Shown here piece after piece: positions 61,171-64,000 of a stretch of 64,000 nucleotides of DNA. The position numbers were made by a program, and so were the translations under genes. The DNA is taken from contig JADHMP010000001.1 of assembly GCA_016779985.1 (NCBI GenBank), forward strand, positions 276,483-340,482, in the 5' to 3' direction. The notes below the pieces were generated by a model. It was not told the origin of the DNA. It searched no databases and was given only the letters and a program-made list of their open reading frames with translations. The stretch comes from JADHMP01 sp016779985. GTDB taxonomy: Bacteria; Bacteroidota; Bacteroidia; Flavobacteriales; Flavobacteriaceae. How positions within the stretch are numbered: position 1 is the stretch's first letter; each line of letters starts with the position of its first letter.

Positions 61171-63771
61171 TTGACAAAAGTAAGTAAGGAGACTCCTTTA
61201 ATGAAGCAATACAATCAGATCAAGGCTAAATATCCAGATGCCTTATTGTTGTTTCGTGTGGGTGATTTTTATGAAACATTTGGAGAAGATGCTATAAAAA
61301 CGGCTGATATTTTGGGTATTATTCTTACCAAACGGGGTGCAGGTAGCACCTCTGAAACTGAATTAGCAGGTTTTCCTCACCATTCTCTAAATACCTATTT
61401 GCCTAAATTGGTAAGGGCTGGTTGTCGCGTAGCAATTTGCGATCAGCTTGAAGACCCAAAAATGACAAAGAAAATTGTCAAAAGGGGAGTGACAGAATTG
61501 GTCACCCCAGGAGTGGCTCTCAACGATGATGTGTTAGAGCAAAAAAAGAATAACTATTTAGGCGCCATTTATCAAAACAAGCAAAAATTTGGTCTAGCTT
61601 TTCTCGATATTTCAACAGGAGATTTTCATGCCACAGAGGGAACCATAAGCCAAATAAAACTCCTATTAGAACATTTTTCCCCTAAGGAGTTGTTGGTGCC
61701 TAAGCCCCAGAAAAAAACATTTCTAGAACAGTTTGAAACGGCACCTCACTGTTTCTATATGGACGATTGGGCTTTTGAAGAATCAACTGCCAAAGCCAAA
61801 CTGCTCGACCATTTTGACGTTCACAGTTTAGAAGGTTTTGGAATGGGACAGTTCAATGTAGGTGTTGCCGCTGCAGGAGCAGTGTTGCATTATTTATCTG
61901 AAACCCATCATGAAAAGTTACAACACATCACTCGTTTGTTGCCCATACAGCAAACAAACTATGTGGGGTTAGACCCTTTCACGGTGCGCAATCTTGAATT
62001 ATTTCAACCTACACATGCTGGGGGAGTAGCCTTGATTGGCGTCATAGATTATACCAAAACAGCTATGGGTGGCCGTTTATTGCGCCACTGGTTGGCTTTT
62101 CCTCTACTCAATTTAGATGCAATCGAAAAGCGCCATGAAGTGATAGCTACTTTTTTGGCTTCCGAAGAGCTGCATGCTGCCTTGCAGCAAATGTTGCAAC
62201 AGACCATTGATATTGAACGTATCATGGCCAAAATAGCCACTGAAAAAATTGCTCCTCGTGCCTTAGTGCAATTGCAACATAGCTTAACCTTTTTAAAACC
62301 CTTAGGCCCTCTCCTAGAAAAAGCAGATAGTAATGCACTGAAAGCATTGTCAAAAAAATGGCGCGACCCTCAAAACTGGATCGATCAATTACAACAACAA
62401 TTGGATCCTGAGGCCCCTGTGTTGGTGTCCAAAGGTAAAGTGATTGCTGCTGGTTATTCACAAGAGTTGGACACACTGAGGGGACTAAAAAGTTCTGTAC
62501 AAGAACACTTAGATTCCCTTTTAGAAAGAGAAACAAAACGCACTCAAATTCCCTCGCTAAAAATAGCTTTTAACAATGTGTTTGGCTACTATATAGAAGT
62601 ACGCAACACCCACAAAGACAAAGTGCCAGAGGACTGGATTAGAAAACAAACACTTGTCAATGCAGAGCGTTATATTACAGAAGAACTAAAAACATTCGAA
62701 ACTAAAATCCTCTCTGCCGATGAACAAATTCTACAGTTAGAGCAGCAATTATTTGCAAACCTCATCAAAACACTCCAAAAAGAGTTGTCTTTCTTAAAAG
62801 AGAATGCCCAAGTATTGGCACAGCTCGATGTGTTGAGTGGTTTTGCTCAATTGGCTCAGAAACGTCACTATTGCAAACCTGAATTGAATGAAGGGTCACC
62901 CCTAACAATAAAAGGGGGTCGACATCCAGTGATAGAATTTCATCTGCCCCCAGGGAGCACTTATATAGCCAATGATCTCGATTTAAATCGAGAAGAGCAG
63001 CAAATTATGATGATAACAGGCCCCAATATGTCTGGAAAATCAGCCTTGTTGAGACAAACAGCTTTAATTGCACTTTTGGCTCAAATTGGGAGTTATGTGC
63101 CCGCTACTGCCGCTAGTTTATGCATTGTAGACAAAATCTTTACACGAGTAGGGGCCAGTGACAATATTTCTATGGGCGCTTCGACCTTTATGGTTGAAAT
63201 GAATGAAACGGCTTCTATTCTCAACAACATAACCGCTAAGAGTTTGGTATTGTTAGACGAAATTGGTCGAGGTACAAGTACCTACGATGGAATTTCTATT
63301 GCTTGGGCCATAGCAGAATATTTACATGAACATCCATATAGACCCAAGGTATTGTTTGCCACCCACTATCATGAATTGAATGCCATGGCAGCAGATTTTG
63401 AACGGATTAAAAACTATAATGTATCGGTGAAAGAAATGAAAAATAAAGTTCTTTTTTTACGTAAACTAGTGCCGGGAGGGAGTGCGCATAGTTTTGGAAT
63501 TCATGTAGCTAAAATGGCAGGTATGCCCCAACATGTGGTTCAAACGGCATCAAGCAAACTAAAGGTTTTGGAAGCCCAGCGCGCTACAAAAAAAAGAGCC
63601 TCCACTACACCAAATAAAGAAGCGATGCAGCTGCAGTTTTTTAAACTTGACGACCCCCTTTTAGAAGCGTTACGGGAAGAAATAACCCAATTGAATATTG
63701 ACACCCTCACGCCTGTGGAAGCGCTTTTACAACTCAATGCCATTAAACGTAAACTGCAGCAGAAAGGATAA
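61171..63771 (+). CDS. mutS: DNA mismatch repair protein MutS
   Basis: An 866-residue mismatch-recognition ATPase. Domain I has the mismatch-reading motif FYETFGED (Phe-x-Glu, about residues 33-35, in RVGDFYETFGED). The connector, lever, clamp and core domains follow. The Walker A loop is GPNMSGKS (617-624), then ATHYHEL and the C-terminal helix-turn-helix region. I chose TTG at 61171 because it preserves the family-typical TPLMKQYNQIK leader; the first ATG (61201) lies within that motif. A TACATTCG promoter-like box is about 20 bases upstream. Confidence 0.95.
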   Translation: MTKVSKETPLMKQYNQIKAKYPDALLLFRVGDFYETFGEDAIKTADILGIILTKRGAGSTSETELAGFPHHSLNTYLPKLVRAGCRVAICDQLEDPKMTKKIVKRGVTELVTPGVALNDDVLEQKKNNYLGAIYQNKQKFGLAFLDISTGDFHATEGTISQIKLLLEHFSPKELLVPKPQKKTFLEQFETAPHCFYMDDWAFEESTAKAKLLDHFDVHSLEGFGMGQFNVGVAAAGAVLHYLSETHHEKLQHITRLLPIQQTNYVGLDPFTVRNLELFQPTHAGGVALIGVIDYTKTAMGGRLLRHWLAFPLLNLDAIEKRHEVIATFLASEELHAALQQMLQQTIDIERIMAKIATEKIAPRALVQLQHSLTFLKPLGPLLEKADSNALKALSKKWRDPQNWIDQLQQQLDPEAPVLVSKGKVIAAGYSQELDTLRGLKSSVQEHLDSLLERETKRTQIPSLKIAFNNVFGYYIEVRNTHKDKVPEDWIRKQTLVNAERYITEELKTFETKILSADEQILQLEQQLFANLIKTLQKELSFLKENAQVLAQLDVLSGFAQLAQKRHYCKPELNEGSPLTIKGGRHPVIEFHLPPGSTYIANDLDLNREEQQIMMITGPNMSGKSALLRQTALIALLAQIGSYVPATAASLCIVDKIFTRVGASDNISMGASTFMVEMNETASILNNITAKSLVLLDEIGRGTSTYDGISIAWAIAEYLHEHPYRPKVLFATHYHELNAMAADFERIKNYNVSVKEMKNKVLFLRKLVPGGSAHSFGIHVAKMAGMPQHVVQTASSKLKVLEAQRATKKRASTTPNKEAMQLQFFKLDDPLLEALREEITQLNIDTLTPVEALLQLNAIKRKLQQKG

Positions 63772-63790
63772 ATTTTTCTCTGTTTTTGTA

Positions 63791-63822
63791 TTGTGCCAAA
63801 ACGTATTTTATGTTTACATTTG
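63791..63822 (+). promoter_or_regulatory. Predicted promoter of tRNA-Gly-tRNA-Leu
   Basis: TTG at 63791-63793 and TACATTTG at 63815-63822 (TAnnTTTG) with a spacer of 21 bases. The box ends 11 bases before the tRNA-Gly start. Confidence 0.45.
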
Positions 63823-63833
63823 CAATCCATTAT

Positions 63834-63905
63834 GCGAAAGTAGCTCAGGGGTAGAGCATCACCTTGCCAAGGTGAGGGTCGCGGGTTCAAATCCCGTCTT
63901 TCGCT
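63834..63905 (+). tRNA. tRNA-Gly (anticodon GCC)
   Basis: A 72-base cloverleaf: acceptor GCGAAAG/CTTTCGC with discriminator T, D arm AGCTCAGGGGTAGAGC, anticodon stem TCACC/GGTGA with loop TTGCCAA (anticodon GCC at 63866-63868), and T arm with GGTTCAAATCC. CCA is not encoded. Confidence 0.96.
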
Positions 63906-63914
63906 CTGTCGTTT

Positions 63915-63999
63915 GCTCGGATGGTGGAATTGGTAGACACGTTGGACTTAAAATCCAATGATCATTGCGATCGTGCGGGTTCAAGTCCCGCTCCGAGTA
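63915..63999 (+). tRNA. tRNA-Leu (anticodon TAA)
   Basis: An 85-base class II tRNA. Acceptor GCTCGGA/TCCGAGT (G-T as first pair) with A73; anticodon stem TTGGA/TCCAA with loop CTTAAAA (anticodon TAA at 63949-63951); long variable arm TGATCATTGCGATCG; T arm GGGTTCAAGTCCC. The next base (C at 64000) may be part of an encoded CCA, which is cut by the window end. Confidence 0.94.
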
Positions 64000-64000
64000 C

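Noticed and set aside
63540..63961. Open frames on both strands around the end of mutS and the tRNA genes
   Set aside because: They lie over mutS coding sequence or over the tRNA-Gly and tRNA-Leu genes and show tRNA-derived protein patterns.
1..64000. CRISPR array, prophage or complete insertion sequence
   Set aside because: No regularly spaced repeats, integrase, transposase or phage structural genes are visible; the direct repeats at 49042-49077 are only two units.

Overview
The window is a gene-dense, AT-rich stretch of chromosome from a member of the Bacteroidota, most likely a marine flavobacterium. This rests on TonB-dependent receptors with carboxypeptidase-regulatory-like domains, the order parA-parB-DUF5683-dapB-lepB-wbqC, a folK/deoxynucleoside kinase fusion, GH3-family and DUF2797 proteins, an OmpA protein with thrombospondin-3 repeats, and promoter elements of the Bacteroidota type (TAnnTTTG). 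I see no rRNA operon, prophage, complete insertion sequence or CRISPR array.

Layout. 1-8710: the end of a rhomboid protease, a membrane-anchored EEP-family phosphatase/nuclease, then a leftward block of chromosome-partitioning, lysine/cell-wall and secretion genes (parA, parB, DUF5683, dapB, lepB, wbqC), a DivIC/FtsB-like protein and a periplasmic sugar dehydrogenase with its cytochrome c. 8977-22205: katG, a large TonB-dependent receptor, an S1/P1 nuclease, two tRNA-Pro genes, a padR-pspC pair, an OxyR-type regulator with both redox cysteines, a cyclophilin, a Nudix hydrolase, an acyltransferase and a Cu-Zn superoxide dismutase. KatG, OxyR and SOD lie within about 13 kb and form an oxidative-defence neighbourhood.

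22317-39931: a sugar-metabolism region. It has two exported Gfo/Idh/MocA oxidoreductases and two exported TIM-barrel isomerase/epimerase-like proteins (all with Tat-like leaders), a DUF1080 lipoprotein, galE, an SDR, then the rightward group uxuA-xylB-xylA followed by a lipoprotein formylglycine-generating enzyme and etfBA. The best reading is breakdown of xylose/uronate-containing glycans together with periplasmic 3-keto-sugar chemistry. 39944-47658: two TonB-dependent receptor loci (one resembling metal-uptake clusters), a lysoplasmalogenase-like membrane protein, a Rieske lipoprotein and an unknown secreted protein.

47655-64000: housekeeping. rimM-rpsP (S16 carries a very long acidic tail), a short accessory patch with an HNH-like zinc protein and a pair of direct repeats, tig-clpP-clpX, GH3, DUF2797, sppA-yhhQ-rluF, the folK/dNK fusion, a SpoU methyltransferase, mutS, and tRNA-Gly and tRNA-Leu at the right edge.

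The most useful second looks are the dispersed 3-keto-glycoside-type gene set with an FGE that keeps its catalytic cysteines, the accessory patch between rpsP and tig, the small metal-type TonB cluster, and several start sites where a TAnnTTTG element lies so close to the start codon that the transcript should be leaderless or nearly so.
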